Shown in pieces: positions 11,576 to 22,052 of a stretch of DNA of 64,000 nucleotides (position 1 is the stretch's first letter; each line of letters begins with the position of its first letter). Source of the stretch: Symsagittifera roscoffensis (Eukaryota > Xenacoelomorpha > Acoela > Convolutidae); the NCBI RefSeq assembly GCF_963678635.1, contig NC_087063.1, positions 52,655,074 through 52,719,073 on the forward strand. The letters run 5' to 3'. Made by a program: the position numbers and the translations under genes. The notes beneath the pieces are model-generated. The model was not told the DNA's origin. It searched no databases and worked only from the letters and a program-made list of their open reading frames with translations.

Positions 11576-12149
11576 TAGAGAAACGTTGAGTCTGGGACCT
11601 CGACCCGGGAAGACCGCTCGAAAACCGCTCAAAAACCGCTCAAATATTGCTTGAAAAACCGTTCAAAAATCACTGCAAGAAATGAGCGGTTTTTGAGCGG
11701 TTTTTTAAGCAAGATTTGAGCGGTTTGAGCGGTTTTTCCAAAAAAAACCGCCCAAACCGCTCAAATCTTGATGGAAAACCGCTCAAACCGCTCAAATCTT
11801 GAGCGGTTTTTGAGCGGGATCTCGACCCGGGATGGTTCATCTAAAGAACCGTCGAATCTCTGGGAGGATTGGGCGCAGAATTTTCAGTTATTAGTGTAGC
11901 TAAAGAATAAATAGAGATCGGGAATCATTTTGAGGAACCTTCGCAACTGGAGAGCAGGTCTTAGTACTGAAACAAATTTCCAAAGCGCAGTTTTTGTCTC
12001 GTCCAATTCTATCAGTCTCCGAACGTCTTCCCGGTTCGAGGCTTTGCTTTAATGATCAGACGGTTGCGACCAAGTTTTGATATTTCCAGACTGCCGCGAC
12101 CGAGATTGGATTTTTTCAGACCGCCGCGACCAAAAACCGTTTTTTTTTT

Positions 12150-13205
12150 CAGACTTTGCGGACTGAGGCCAAGTGTCCGCAACCAGCGTGAACGAAGGAT
12201 AGTTAACCGCGGCCGGTCGAAGTGAAGAAAAAATAGTCGCGAAGTCAAAAAATAGTCGCGGTTGTCAAAAAATTAGTCGCTCTGGTCAAAAAAGAGTCGC
12301 GACATGGTCAAAAAACTAGTCGCTGCAGTCGAAAACTAATCGCGGCTGTCAAAAAAATTGTCGCGTCATAGTCAAAAAGTAGTCGGTTCAGCCCAAAATT
12401 TAGTCGCTGCGATCAAAAAATGATCTCGGCATGGTCGAAAGCTTCGCCTCGGCGGTTGAAAACTTAGTCGCGGCATGGTCAAAAAATAGGTTGAGAACTT
12501 TTTCGGTCGCGCTGATTGTTGTTATTTTTTTCGGTCACGCCGGTTACTTTTAACCAGGAATAAAATTTTGACCATGCCGCGACTAATTTTTGACCACATC
12601 ACCAAATTTTTTGACCATGCCCCGAATAATTTTTTACCGCTGCGGTTAATTATTCTACCTTGCAGCGACTAATTTTTCGACCATGCCGCGACTAAATTTT
12701 GATCACCGCGAATATTTTTTTGACCGCCGCAACTATTTTTTTGACCATGCCATCGACTAAATTTCTACCGCCGCGACTAACTTTTCGACCATGCCGGTAA
12801 TAATTTATCAACCAACGCGACTAATTTTTTGACCACCACGACTAATTTTTTGACCACCGCTAATAATGTTTTGACCGCCTCACCTAATTTTTTGACCATG
12901 GCCTCTACTGATTTTCTAACGCCGCGGCTAATTTTTCTACCATGCCGCGACTAATTTTCGACCATGCCGCGACAAACTTTTCGACCACCGCGACCAGTTT
13001 TTCGACCGCCCCGACTAATTTTTTGACCATGCCACCGACTAATTTTTTACCGCCGCGACTAATTTTTCGACCATGCCGCGACTAATTTTTCGAACATCGC
13101 GACTAATTTCTTCACCACCGCGACTAGTTTATCGACCACCGCGACTAACTTTTCGACCATTCCGCGACCAACTTTCCTTTCATCGCGACTTAAAACCGCG
13201 ACTTA
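12150..13205. repeat. Mirrored CGACTAATTTTT minisatellite array
   Basis: From 12200 to 12500 the motif runs as AGTCGCGnnnTCAAAAA. From 12555 to 13195 it runs as the reverse complement (GACCATGCCGCGACTAATTTTT), with units of about 22-45 bp. The two arms meet at a spacer near 12500-12550 and form a giant imperfect palindrome. Single-arm relatives lie at 51940-52240 and 55585-55860. No coding potential. Confidence 0.8.
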
Positions 13206-13224
13206 AAACCCTGTTCAGACTATA

Positions 13225-13615
13225 GTCCTTAGGCCGTGGAATTATTATTTCCGCAAAATAATGCGGCCAAACTGTGCATTCTCTGCATTTTAAGCGGAAT
13301 CCGCAACATGCAAAAATCAAATTTGTCGCAGAATCCGCTACATTGGTACTTTTCTTTGATCTTCTTTGCTATTTTGGGTTCCACAAACAAATACCTGAAA
13401 CATTGTACCGCTCAAAGTTGCTCAAAAAACAGGCGAATTTGAGGAATCCGCAACTGTATTTGCGGAATCCAGAACAGTATCGTTAAATTGAGCTGTTGCA
13501 AAAACCGCAACTGTGAGTGGAACCTGCAAACTGTAATTGAAATCCGCAAATTGTAAGTGGAATCCGCAAATTGTAAGTGGAATCCGCATTTTGTTTGCGG
13601 ATTCCATTTACAAAT
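13225..13615. repeat. GCGGAATCCGC-type repeat and minisatellite
   Basis: Repeated GCGGAATCC/GGAATCCGC cores spaced by about 20 bp. The best run is AATCCGCAAATTGTAAGTGG in tandem at 13540-13590. The same family, in the other orientation (TTGCGGATTCCACTTACA), fills 51530-51810. Single copies follow the small peptide ORFs near 20160, 20880, 26790 and 27520. Confidence 0.7.
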
Positions 13616-13724
13616 ATGTTTATATGTGGTAATGTTTTAATGTATATCTTTTTTTTTTACTAGATGCTTACCACCAAGTTCAATCTCAGCTACGTTGATC
13701 AGCTACCAAAATAAATACCTTTGA

Positions 13725-14010
13725 ATCTCAGTTCCTGTCACCAAATTCGATCTCAATTCCTGTAACTCAACTTTGATTCCAATTCCTTTAACCCAACTTC
13801 GATCCCAGTTCCTGTCACCAACTTTGAACTCAATTCCTGTAACCCAACTTCGATCCCAACTCCTGTAACTCAACTTCAATCCCAATTCCTGTAACCGAAC
13901 TTCGATCCCAATTCCTGCCATCAATCTCAGTGAACAATTCCTGCCAAGAATCAACAATTCCTGCCATCAACCCCAACTCCTGCCATAAATCTCGCAATTC
14001 CTGCAAAAGT
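13725..14010. repeat. 27-28 bp minisatellite (AATTCCTGTAACCCAACTTC)
   Basis: About ten imperfect tandem units of AATTCCTGTAAC-CCAACTTCGATCCC. On the minus strand the array happens to be open for 84 codons and reads as a Trp/Gly/Leu repeat (KLSYRSWDRSWVTGIEFKVG). That follows from a unit length near a multiple of three and is not evidence of a gene. Confidence 0.75.
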
Positions 14011-14014
14011 GAAC

Positions 14015-14585
14015 AAATTGAACAAACTTATGAAAAAAACTCGCATCTAAATTCATCAGTTCATTTCAATCAATTGTTTCAATTAAATAACTCAGTCAAA
14101 CAAAAATTCAGCTTAGCCTGTTTAGAGTATTTTCAAATTGCAAAAATATAGTTTGATAAGGCATAGTTTTCGAGGAAGTGTTTTTTGTTTTCGAAATTAA
14201 CATTTATTTCAGCTGTAGTTGTTCAAGTTTTGTTATTTTTATCTAAAACGGATTTACTCAAATTAGTTTCTTTTAATTGATACTTTACTCCCTATGAGCA
14301 AATTACACCAAATAGATAGTTTACTTTTTATGAGCAATATTGACGGGCCGACATAATTTTCAGAACATATCACATACTTCATGCCATGAAAACAATACGG
14401 CAAATTACGGTTAATTTGAACAGCTCAAATAATAGGAAACAGTCCATAACAACAAACAGTCATAACAACAAACAGTATAAACAGTTCAAGTTGTTCATTT
14501 TAAGTCATAAAAAATCCTGGCCGGACTCGGCCATATTATTTCTGAATACTTTTTTGTAGGTATCCTCGACGGCATATCTACCACG
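14015..14585. other. AT-rich intergenic stretch
   Basis: No credible ORF. A short AACAACAAACAGT repeat lies at 14450-14480. I see no promoter or RNA gene. Confidence 0.4.
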
Positions 14586-14589
14586 GCAT

Positions 14590-14835
14590 TCATTTTTTGC
14601 ACATGATTGTGCTCATGAGGAAATCTCTGTGTTCGCTGAACTTGAGAGATTTGAGCAGAGTGTCCAGCTCACGTTCGTTTTTTGCTGACAACAAATCCCA
14701 GTCTTCTCCAAGCACAGAATCCCAAGATTGATAGCATCCAAAGGGTCCTGAGATTATACTGCCCGCAAATTTAGCAGCACACTGTGTGGATGATAAACCA
14801 ATGGCCTTTCTGGTTACTGGTGTAGCTGGAGCCAA
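14590..14835 (-). CDS. Coding-like segment, unknown function
   Basis: Open for 81 codons on the minus strand, ending at TAA 14590-14592. There is no ATG at the 5' end, so it is more likely a last exon than a complete gene. The product has a Ser/Gly/Cys-containing N-terminal half, then a charged helical C-terminal half (KNERELDTLLKSLKFSEHRD). The composition looks protein-like rather than like translated repeat. I do not recognise a family. A distant resemblance to the short helical domain called DUF4806 is only an impression. Confidence 0.3.
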   Translation of the reverse strand: MAPATPVTRKAIGLSSTQCAAKFAGSIISGPFGCYQSWDSVLGEDWDLLSAKNERELDTLLKSLKFSEHRDFLMSTIMCKK

Positions 14836-15402
14836 TATAAAAAGTTGCTCTTCATCAAGCCAAAAATGTCAAAAAATTTGGGTAATTGGTTGATTGACAT
14901 CACTCAGATCGCAGCTAATTTTGTTCTAAAACGAAGAACAAGATTGTAAATTATATTTGTTTTTGGAAAAACTACGAAATTGAAACAAACAGCTACATAC
15001 CGAAAAACCTTCTTCAGCAAGCTCCGCCCTAACAGAAGGCATTCTCAAGGTGACATCCGCAATTTAAATGGCACTCATTCTAGCAAAGGCTCGTTTCTTC
15101 GAGCTATCGAATTTCAAATAATCAACATGGAACTTTTCTCCAGCGTGCAAGATAATCGATCCTTGCTAAAATCACAAATTAGAATACGGTGTATAATAAG
15201 AATACTGTAAATTAATTACAGATAAGAATAAGAATCAATTGCATCCGGAAATGCAAAATAATTTTCAGAATATCAGATGAAATCGATGATCATACAGATT
15301 ATCAGGATAGTTGGATGTGATTGAAGAGTAGATTAGTTACATATTTGATTTGTTAAATGATAATTTTACCTGCATTACACCGTTGATGCATGGAGCAAAC
15401 AT

Positions 15403-15850
15403 CTAGAGAATGTGATTTTTTGGCGACTCAAAATAATCAAGGCGACTGAAAATATCTCCTTGTTTTTTTTCGGCTTTGGGCTCTGAGGGTTTTTGTTCGG
15501 GTCTAGATTTCTCAGCATTCGTAATCATGAATTTTATGAAATTGTCTGGCAGTGGTTCTCTTGTGACTCCTTTCCGTGATTCGCCTTGTGACTGGTTTCT
15601 CAAATCGGAGTAATTAACGTATAAACTGCCACTGCATTATGGTCCATTCCCCGCAGTATCCTGATGTTTGTCGATCAAACTAACTGTGCACTGGGAAACG
15701 AAAGGGTCGTTGATGATGAAAATCCCTTTTTTGACACTCCCGGCCTGTTCAAAAAAGACCATCGAGTCCCTGAGCAGCCGTCTGGGGTTGAACGATAGCT
15801 TCTCCTTTCTCGAATTCCGCCTTCTGCTGATGACACAAGTATCATCGTGT
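15403..15850 (-). pseudogene. Coding-like region of about 150 codons with one in-frame stop, unknown family
   Basis: On the minus strand a single frame runs from about 15850 to TAA at 15403-15405, broken only by one TAA near 15630. The 5' half reads like a globular domain (GIFIINDPFVSQCTVSLIDK). The 3' half is a charged tail (REPLPDNFIKFMITNAEKSR, then Pro/Glu/Lys-rich). The same frame on both sides of the stop suggests one former exon with a single nonsense change. No family recognised. The plus-strand ORF over the same bases is a shadow. Confidence 0.4.
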
Positions 15851-15970
15851 TCGTGGATTTTTTTAATATTCCATGCTGCTGCAATTGTTTTTTATGTCTT
15901 CTTGGACACTAAAAATGGCACTTCCCGGCCAATCAGATCATTTAATCTTTACGCATCATTCGCTGATTAA

Positions 15971-16354
15971 TGATAAAATTACAGCAATTTCTCAGATGGA
16001 AAAGACGGTACTTTTTTTTTACCCGAAAAGTTATACTTAGCATGATGACATGGATGAAAGACCCTACTATGACTGAATGAGGAGCGATTGGATGATTGAA
16101 TTGAATTGAGTCTTAGTTCAAGAATTGACTAATGACAGTTTCCCTGATGCAGGACTAATTCGTCATTGATAATGACGGCTTCACTGATAAGACCCGCACT
16201 GTCTAGTTCCGGTTATGAATAAAGCCTTCAGTATAGATTAGAAGTCTTATCTTTAAGCAGTCATTATGGCATAGCAGGCATAAAAGCCATTAGCAGTCAC
16301 TATGGCATCGAGGCTACAGTCGCCTGGTATGGTGAAACTAGTGAAAATTGTCAA
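15971..16354. other. Intergenic stretch with short local repeat
   Basis: Contains partly repeated phrases (AATGACAGTTTCCCTGATGCAGGACTAA and AATGACGGCTTCACTGATAAGAC; CATTATGGCATAGCAGGC and CACTATGGCATCGAGGC). No gene seen. Confidence 0.35.
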
Positions 16355-16550
16355 AGCTATTCCCCGGTGGTCTCTTATCTTGATCCTGGTGTTTCGATTA
16401 AATTGGTACTGATAAGTGATGGTAGCTTGGCAGCTAAATTGTAATCAGTTCATCCTCATCCTGTGCTCAATATTAGTTGCATCCCTCATTTTTCATCCGA
16501 AGTTATTAGAAACTTACGGAATCAAGTGAAATTTTGAACGCCGAAAGCTC

Positions 16551-17246
16551 ATGTTCAGTGCCATCCAGTTCTCTATCATCATTTGCAGTGCATTTAACAT
16601 CCCTGTGCCTCCGTCACCACTCGCAGCACCAGAGACGACATTATTTGCTCCTCCAACACCGGTAACTTTCTTGCGAGCACCCCAGCCGACTTTCACCGCG
16701 CCAATTCCGCCGACATATGGGCAACCACATACCCCTCTGCGACATGTCCATTCAGGACCCCTAATTAGTACATCAGTGCCAGCCGTAGCAGTATCAGCCA
16801 CATCCAGCCTTACCTGGATTCCTATATGTCGGCATCACCGTATCCGAATTTTCCATGATCATTGGCGTTTCCCCACTATCGAGAAATTGAAAGACAACCG
16901 CATGACCATGAGAGGCGAACCTACACTCCCACGGATCCACGAGCCGATGATCCCACGGAACCACGAGACCACAGGTACGACGAGGCTGCAGGAAGCCGCA
17001 AAAGGGATCATGCAGAGCCAGATAAGGAAGGCGAAACTGTAAGTTGAAGAAATAATTTCAAAAGCAAACACATTATACAAGCATAAAAATGTTCTGGTAA
17101 ACCAAATATGGAAATTAAACCATATTCTTTTTTAGCAACCTGAAAAAGCCTCTCGAGCAGAAAACCCGATAATAAACGAGACTCTCCAAGAAGTCTATTT
17201 ACAGACTGTCGAGAAGTCGAATGACTGCGCCGATAAAAGAAACTGA
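16551..17246 (+). CDS. Unknown gene, copy A, exons 1-2 (Pro-rich then charged)
   Basis: The start region reads as a hydrophobic, then Pro/Thr-rich peptide. Downstream, a second frame (from about 16862) gives a highly charged segment rich in Arg, Asp, His and Glu (HERRTYTPTDPRADDPTEPR). It ends exactly at a GTAAGT donor (exon end 17038, codon boundary). The next exon, 17136-17246, begins after TTTTTTAG, continues in phase 0 and ends at TGA. The clean phase across the intron supports a spliced gene. Whether the Pro-rich and charged parts belong together needs a frame change near 16850. No family recognised. Confidence 0.45.
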
Positions 17247-17260
17247 ACCTTGACCCACAG

Positions 17261-17419
17261 GGTTATTTGAGAATTTCCGGTGCCATTGTCACGTTTCTGT
17301 TCACGTGCACATTGGTGCTCGAGAAGATGATCATCAGCACCACGGTACATGCTGTCGTTCATGCGTTTGTCATCATAGAGGAGAAAAACGAAGACAATAC
17401 CGTGGAGCTGAGCATCTAA
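17261..17419 (+). CDS. Short membrane-segment exon, copy A
   Basis: Open frame of 52 codons plus TAA. It has one hydrophobic stretch (ISGAIVTFLFTCTLVL, about residues 4-20), a second amphipathic hydrophobic stretch (STTVHAVVHAFVII) and an acidic tail. The frame is preserved in copy B with only conservative changes (for example K to N and L to V), suggesting past selection on this frame. How it joins the preceding exon is unclear. Confidence 0.4.
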   Translation, partial: GYLRISGAIVTFLFTCTLVLEKMIISTTVHAVVHAFVIIEEKNEDNTVELSI

Positions 17420-17507
17420 CCTGGAGCCTGTAAGTATTTTTTTGAATCTAAAACACTGATTTGATTAAAAAAAACTGATGAATCGATTTGATGACTCGAT
17501 TTCGTAG

Positions 17508-17737
17508 TGTCAACTTCTCGCGTCTCTTACCACAGAATTCCAGTCTGGTTAAGACAGTGTATAAAAATGTACTATACGGAAGCCAGAACCCATGTAAAGA
17601 GGGTCAATATGAACTATGTTATTCAGCGGGCTTTTCGGGACAGCAAAAACTTGGTGACGACTCGACTGTTTTATGTCAATTCATTTGGCAACGCAGTGTT
17701 CAGGGTTGCTCCACTATTTGATCAGTTCAAACGCCAG
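17508..17737 (+). CDS. Internal exon, unknown gene, copy A
   Basis: Bounded by an acceptor (GATTTCGTAG) and a donor (CAG/GTAGAT). Open throughout in one frame with a basic, globular-looking product (YTEARTHVKRVNMNYVIQRA...FYVNSFGNAVFR). The same frame is intact in copy B (24064-24293). Function unknown. Confidence 0.45.
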
Positions 17738-17877
17738 GTAGATCAATCGATATAAATTTTATTTCTTCCAAAGGGATATATTTATCAAAATAGAAACCGA
17801 CGTGGAATCATATTTAATCATTTTCAGTTTTTTGATTAGCATCATAAATTGCACGTAAGGTTGCTAGGCTTATCCCT

Positions 17878-18323
17878 TTGTCTACCAACCTGACTTTCGA
17901 GATGGAGAAGCTGACGAAGCAAGCAACACAAGTTCACCAGAATACGAATACACATACGAAGAGGTTCTGTTGGCAGTGCGATCTTGGCAAGATTCTCAAC
18001 GTTACGTTCGCCAGGTGTATCGTGCACAGATCTTCGTTCAGCAGATGACGACTTCCAATGAGCTGTCAATGAAAGTTGCCAACTTTTACTGAAAAGCAGA
18101 AAAGGGCAACCCATGAACGGAAGAAGGTGGTTGAACACGTGGCGAAGCTGCTCAAGGATAAATCAAAGAGAAAAATTCAGCCGCTTGAGAAAACTACAAG
18201 CCTGAAAGACCACAAACTTCATTGAGAGCTTTCCATATGAGGTTAAGAAAGATTTGCGGAGTCGCGCATTGACCCATGGCTGGTTCGGCATATGTGATGC
18301 GAAAATTCCCGTTTTTGGAAGAG
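17878..18323 (+). pseudogene. Exon, unknown gene, copy A, frameshifted
   Basis: Homologous to the copy B exon at 24424-24885. Copy A has lost four bases near 17945, where B reads CAGAAATTGAACGG, and carries further shifts near 18210, so the frame is broken. It keeps TGG where B has a nonsense TAG (near 18280). The two copies are thus damaged in different places. Confidence 0.5.
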
Positions 18324-18426
18324 GTACATTGTAATTTTAGTTACTCGATAAATAAATCTTAATGAAATTTCATGTTTGGATCAGTAATTTGACTGGTTAA
18401 GGCAATTTGCGGGTCCTCGTAGGCGA

Positions 18427-18669
18427 TTGAACGACGCTTCAAATGAGGACTGTCCGTTACATAAATGGAACGTTTGCCTGAGTCGTTTAGCAAACCACGC
18501 CAAACAGAACAAAAACGAGGCCAAAATGAAGATGGTAGAAGTTTTACTTTCCAGCATAGGTAAAAGAATAGTCATCCTGAAAGCAAGAAGATACATTGTA
18601 CTTTTCGAGCAACTCCGCTTCGACTATGGACACAAAGTTGCTCAAGCGCTGTTTGACGACAGCAGTTAA
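18427..18669 (+). pseudogene. Last exon, unknown gene, copy A, 5' truncated
   Basis: Same C-terminal sequence as copy B (ends in ALFDDSS and TAA), but about 100 bases at its 5' side are missing relative to B, including the splice acceptor. The product is Lys/Asn-rich and helical (RLANHAKQNKNEAKMKMVEV). Confidence 0.5.
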
Positions 18670-19869
18670 AATGATTTTGGGTTTTCTTCGAAACTTTAAA
18701 CTCGTTTTGGGAACTTTTTAACAGTTTCCGAGTCAATTTCGAATTTATACCACTTTGTCATTGTGTTCATGATTTTGTATTTTAAACTTGTTCTTGTTTT
18801 TGTTCAGATTAATTTCAGATTTGCCATCTGAAAAACCTTTTTTTTTATTCAAATTTAAGTTTTTTTAGGACAAGACAGAAAGGTTTTGAATTTAGACAAT
18901 TATGAGGCTTACCTTATCATAAGTATAGCCACTAGGGCTACTAGATCATTCCATTCAAGTCCAAAAAAAACTCTTAATAAGCCAGCTAAGGCGTAAGTTT
19001 GTTCAGCAACCGCGGCTGAGGAAAAATTGATCTAGTTTTTTTCTACCATGTTAGTTAAAAGAAAATGGATATGTAGAGCTCGAATGTGAAAATTGTTGTC
19101 ATAAATGCTAATTATTAGCTCGACTACAATCTACCACGAGGTTGAATGGCAACTTCCATAGTGATCAAAAATGCAAGTTGACATTAAACATTGGTAAAAG
19201 CTATGTTTTTTTCGTTTGATCCCTATGAAAAGTTGACGTTAAACCTTATTCTAAAATCATTGTTGTTATTTTGTGCTTTTATTAATTTACTAATACTGTG
19301 ATTTTTACTTCAGAGTCCACTCAATAAAATGTTAGGGTAAATTTACCCTAAAAAAATTAAACTTCAAAATTGTAATGCTTCAAATTGAATCTATGGCTGC
19401 TACGAATGAAATTGCATAAACATTCTAGGGAGTTTACGAATTGATTCCTAAAATGCCATATATTTGATTTTAAAACTACCGTTAGTTGTCACTGCGAATC
19501 CATCCTAATTCAAATGTGATCACTTCTTACAATAACAGCTTAATACATAAAATTTCGTTTATCCTAGTTAAACCAATCAACAATATTGTTAAACTTTTCT
19601 TATATCCCTAGGCATTTTTTAAAATAATTATGAGAGTTAACTAATCAAATTGTTTGCTTCGACAGTTTAAATTGGTTGCGTTAGGCTGAGGACGTGACTT
19701 TTTTGACACGACTACAAAGATTCGCTGGTCAATAATAAATTAATACTATAGGAAACTAAACTTAAAAGTAAAAACGGACGTTTTCAACCAAAAGATTAAA
19801 TTTTAGAAAAGTCTATCCACGACTTTGGTTAAGTAATGATTTAAGATTTGTTCGTTGATTCCACAGAAA
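18670..19869. other. AT-rich intergenic DNA, copy A
   Basis: No ORF. Contains the near-palindrome TTAGGGTAAATTTACCCTAA near 19332. The sequence is shared with copy B (25337-26516) at somewhat lower identity than the exons. Confidence 0.5.
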
Positions 19870-19971
19870 ATGGTGAAGTATTTGTTCGTAATTTCCGCAT
19901 TCGTTGTTCTAGCTAAAGTCATTGCTCAATGCTGCTGGATTATCAAATTGCGGACTTACATATCGAAATAG
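19870..19971 (+). CDS. Small secreted-peptide-like ORF, 33 aa (copy A1)
   Basis: ATG directly after a GATTCCACAG acceptor-like sequence. The 33-residue product starts MVKYLFVISAFVVLA: Lys then a hydrophobic core ending in Ala, a textbook short signal peptide. It is followed by a short mature part with a Cys-Cys-Trp motif and a basic tail, then TAG. Copy B1 (26517-26618) has the same length and frame with five substitutions and no indel. No homologue recognised. Peptides this small are easily missed by gene finders. I assign no function. Confidence 0.5.
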   Translation: MVKYLFVISAFVVLAKVIAQCCWIIKLRTYISK

Positions 19972-20070
19972 CCGTTTCAATCAAATAATTATTTTTAATT
20001 AAATCTAAAGAATACATCCACGAAATTATTCAAGTAATGATTTAGGATTTGTTTGTGGATTCCACAGACA

Positions 20071-20199
20071 ATGGTTAAGTTTTTGCTCGTAATTTCCTCA
20101 TTTGTTGTTTTGGCTAGCCATTATTCAAGCTGGTTATTGCTGATATCTCACTTACAGTATGCGGAATCTGCTTACAGTTTGCGGAATCAAAAAAAGTAA
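20071..20199 (+). CDS. Small secreted-peptide-like ORF (copy A2)
   Basis: Paralogue of the 19870 ORF, preceded by the same GGATTCCACAGAC context. Begins MVKFLLVISSFVVLA and then diverges. Relative to A1 one extra base after GCTAG shifts the frame, so the mature part differs and runs into GCGGAATC repeat DNA (42 aa in all). The signal-peptide part is conserved and the rest may be decayed. Confidence 0.4.
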   Translation: MVKFLLVISSFVVLASHYSSWLLLISHLQYAESAYSLRNQKK

Positions 20200-20452
20200 A
20201 TTGCCGCGCTCTAATACAAAAATGTATGAGTAAATATTAAGTGAGATCACATAAAACAGCTACTCGAGTCAGTCTCACTTTTTCCAGAGGTGAGAAATAA
20301 CCGGCATTATGCCGAGGGCATCATCTGGTAGCCAACCAGACTCATTGTCGCCCATTAATTGAACAAGTATGATACTAAAGTCCACGAAAGGGGGCCCCGC
20401 AAAAAAAAGTAAAAACAAACAAAGCTATAATCAGCGTTTTCGAATGAAATGC

Positions 20453-20668
20453 CTATAAAATATAAAACGCGTTCTTGTTGCGGAATGGGCTTACAACTAA
20501 CAAAAGGCACAGATTTTCTTCGTAATTATTTTGATCTTTAAGGACCCAACTATCATACTTGTACCCCAAAAAAACTTCCACGTGTATTATCTTGTTTACT
20601 TTTATCCCTCCTCTGGTATATGTAACGATTCTATACCCATAAAAAAACCAGAAAGTGTTTTGTCGCAA
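20453..20668 (-). CDS. Conserved minus-strand ORF of uncertain status (four copies)
   Basis: A 71-codon frame (MRQNTFWFFYGYRIVTYTRG...) is preserved at 20453-20668, 21166-21381, 27092-27298 and 27806-28012 with only substitutions inside the shared part. A second overlapping minus-strand frame (MPFVSCKPIPQQERVLKF...) is also open at 26901-27140 and 27633-27854. No homologue recognised, and preservation may only reflect recent duplication. Confidence 0.25.
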   Translation of the reverse strand: MRQNTFWFFYGYRIVTYTRGGIKVNKIIHVEVFLGYKYDSWVLKDQNNYEENLCLLLVVSPFRNKNAFYIL

Positions 20669-20752
20669 TGATTTGATACTCAGAAAAACATTTTGTCATA
20701 TCCATATTGCATTACGGGGTAAATAGTTACCAAAATCTTTTATTGTTTATTG

Positions 20753-21465
20753 ATTTAGGATTTGTTTGTGGATTCCACAGACAATGGTTAAGTTTTTGCT
20801 CGTAATTTCCTCATTTGTTGTTTTGGCTAGCCATTATTCAAGCTGGTTATTGCTGATATCTCACTTACAGTATGCGGAATCTGCTTACAGTTTGCGGAAT
20901 CAAAAAAAGTAAATTGCCGCGCTCTAATACAAAAATGTATGAGTAAATATTAAGTGAGATCACATAAAACAGCTACTCGAGTCAGTCTCACTTTTTCCAG
21001 AGGTGAGAAATAACCGGCATTATGCCGAGGGCATCATCTGGTAGCCAACCAGACTCATTGTCGCCCATTAATTGAACAAGTATGATACTAAAGTCCACGA
21101 AAGGGGGCCCCGCAAAAAAAAGTAAAAACAAACAAAGCTATAATCAGCGTTTTCGAATGAAATGCCTATAAAATATAAAACGCGTTCTTGTTGCGGAATG
21201 GGCTTACAACTAACAAAAGGCACAGATTTTCTTCGTAATTATTTTGATCTTTAAGGACCCAACTATCATACTTGTACCCCAAAAAAACTTCCACGTGTAT
21301 TATCTTGTTTACTTTTATCCCTCCTCTGGTATATGTAACGAATCTATACCCATAAAAAAACCAGAAAGTGTTTTGTCGCAATGATTTGATACTCAGAAAA
21401 ACATTTTGTCATATCCATATTGCATTACGGGGTAAATAGTTACCAAAATCTTTTATTGTTTATTG
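20753..21465. repeat. 713-bp tandem repeat, second unit (copy A)
   Basis: Second unit of the recent duplication. Copy B has a comparable two-unit arrangement (about 26640-28097) with a 729-bp offset and more divergence. Confidence 0.95.
20784..20912 (+). CDS. Small secreted-peptide-like ORF (copy A3)
   Basis: Identical in coding sequence to the ORF at 20071-20199. It arose through the 713-bp duplication. Confidence 0.4.
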   Translation: MVKFLLVISSFVVLASHYSSWLLLISHLQYAESAYSLRNQKK

Positions 21466-21481
21466 AAGACTAGTCGAGGTG

Positions 21482-21771
21482 ATATGGTATTCGAATACGT
21501 AACCGTTTCCTTGGGCAAAAACTAGCCATTGCCATATGGCTCGGATACTTTGCCTATGATTGTTGTTGTTGGCGAAAGCCTTGTTAATTATTGTTCCGTT
21601 TGTTTCGGTTAATAGTGGTTTCGTGCCATATGGTATTCGAATACGTAACCGTTTCCTATGGCCAAAAACTAGCAATTGCCATATGGCTCAGATACTTTGC
21701 CTATGATTGTTGTTGTTGGCGAAAGCCTTGTTAATTATTGTTCCGTTTGTTTCGGTTAATAGTGGTTTCGT
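21482..21771. repeat. 145-bp tandem repeat, two units
   Basis: ATATGGTATTCGAATACG through GGTTAATAGTGGTTTCGTGC occurs twice in tandem. Copy B has the same pair at about 28113-28400. No coding evidence. Confidence 0.9.
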
Positions 21772-22052
21772 GCTATGTGAGCTGATTTTGTTCAGCTACA
21801 CGAAGGGGGTACTTGGGGTTCAGTATTTGAAATCTGCGGCGATTTTTCAGCTCTAAATTTCCTTAGAGCCAAGATTGCGGAAACGTTTTTTCACCGCTAG
21901 TTTTACATTGCTCCCTCAAAAGTGATCGCTTGTCATTGATGGTAAGATAACAGTTCAATAACTGAATCAGAGTACAGATCGTCAACTTTGTATTCTAGCT
22001 TCAAAAACTTGAAATCACTACCCACAAAATTACGGCACTGGATGGCTGCAGG

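Larger units (their letters stand above)
10929..11834. mobile_element. GAGCGGTTT-rich element with terminal inverted repeats
   Basis: The left end CATCCCGAGTCGAGAT and the right end ATCTCGACCCGGGATG are inverted repeats. Inside lie many GAGCGGTTT / AACCGCTC copies and AAGATTTGAGCGG phrases in both orientations, so the single strand could fold extensively. The middle (11155-11610) holds a tRNA-like fragment and poly-G tracts and interrupts the repeat, looking like a later insertion. There is no transposase. A related end (ATCTCGACTCGGG) recurs at about 55927. Confidence 0.5.
20040..20752. repeat. 713-bp tandem repeat, first unit (copy A)
   Basis: Nearly identical to 20753-21465, with one base difference noted within the shared minus-strand ORF (near 20634 and 21342). 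The near identity implies a very recent event. It carries one small peptide ORF, a GCGGAATC repeat and the minus-strand ORF at 20453-20668. Confidence 0.95.

Noticed and set aside
11250-11654. 134-aa Pro/Gly-rich ORF and its minus-strand Pro-rich shadow
   Set aside because: Produced by poly-C and poly-G runs in the GAGCGGTTT element.
13703-13957. 84-aa minus-strand Trp/Gly/Leu repeat protein
   Set aside because: The unit is a 27-28 bp minisatellite. The repeat protein is a by-product, and the frame drifts where unit length is 28.
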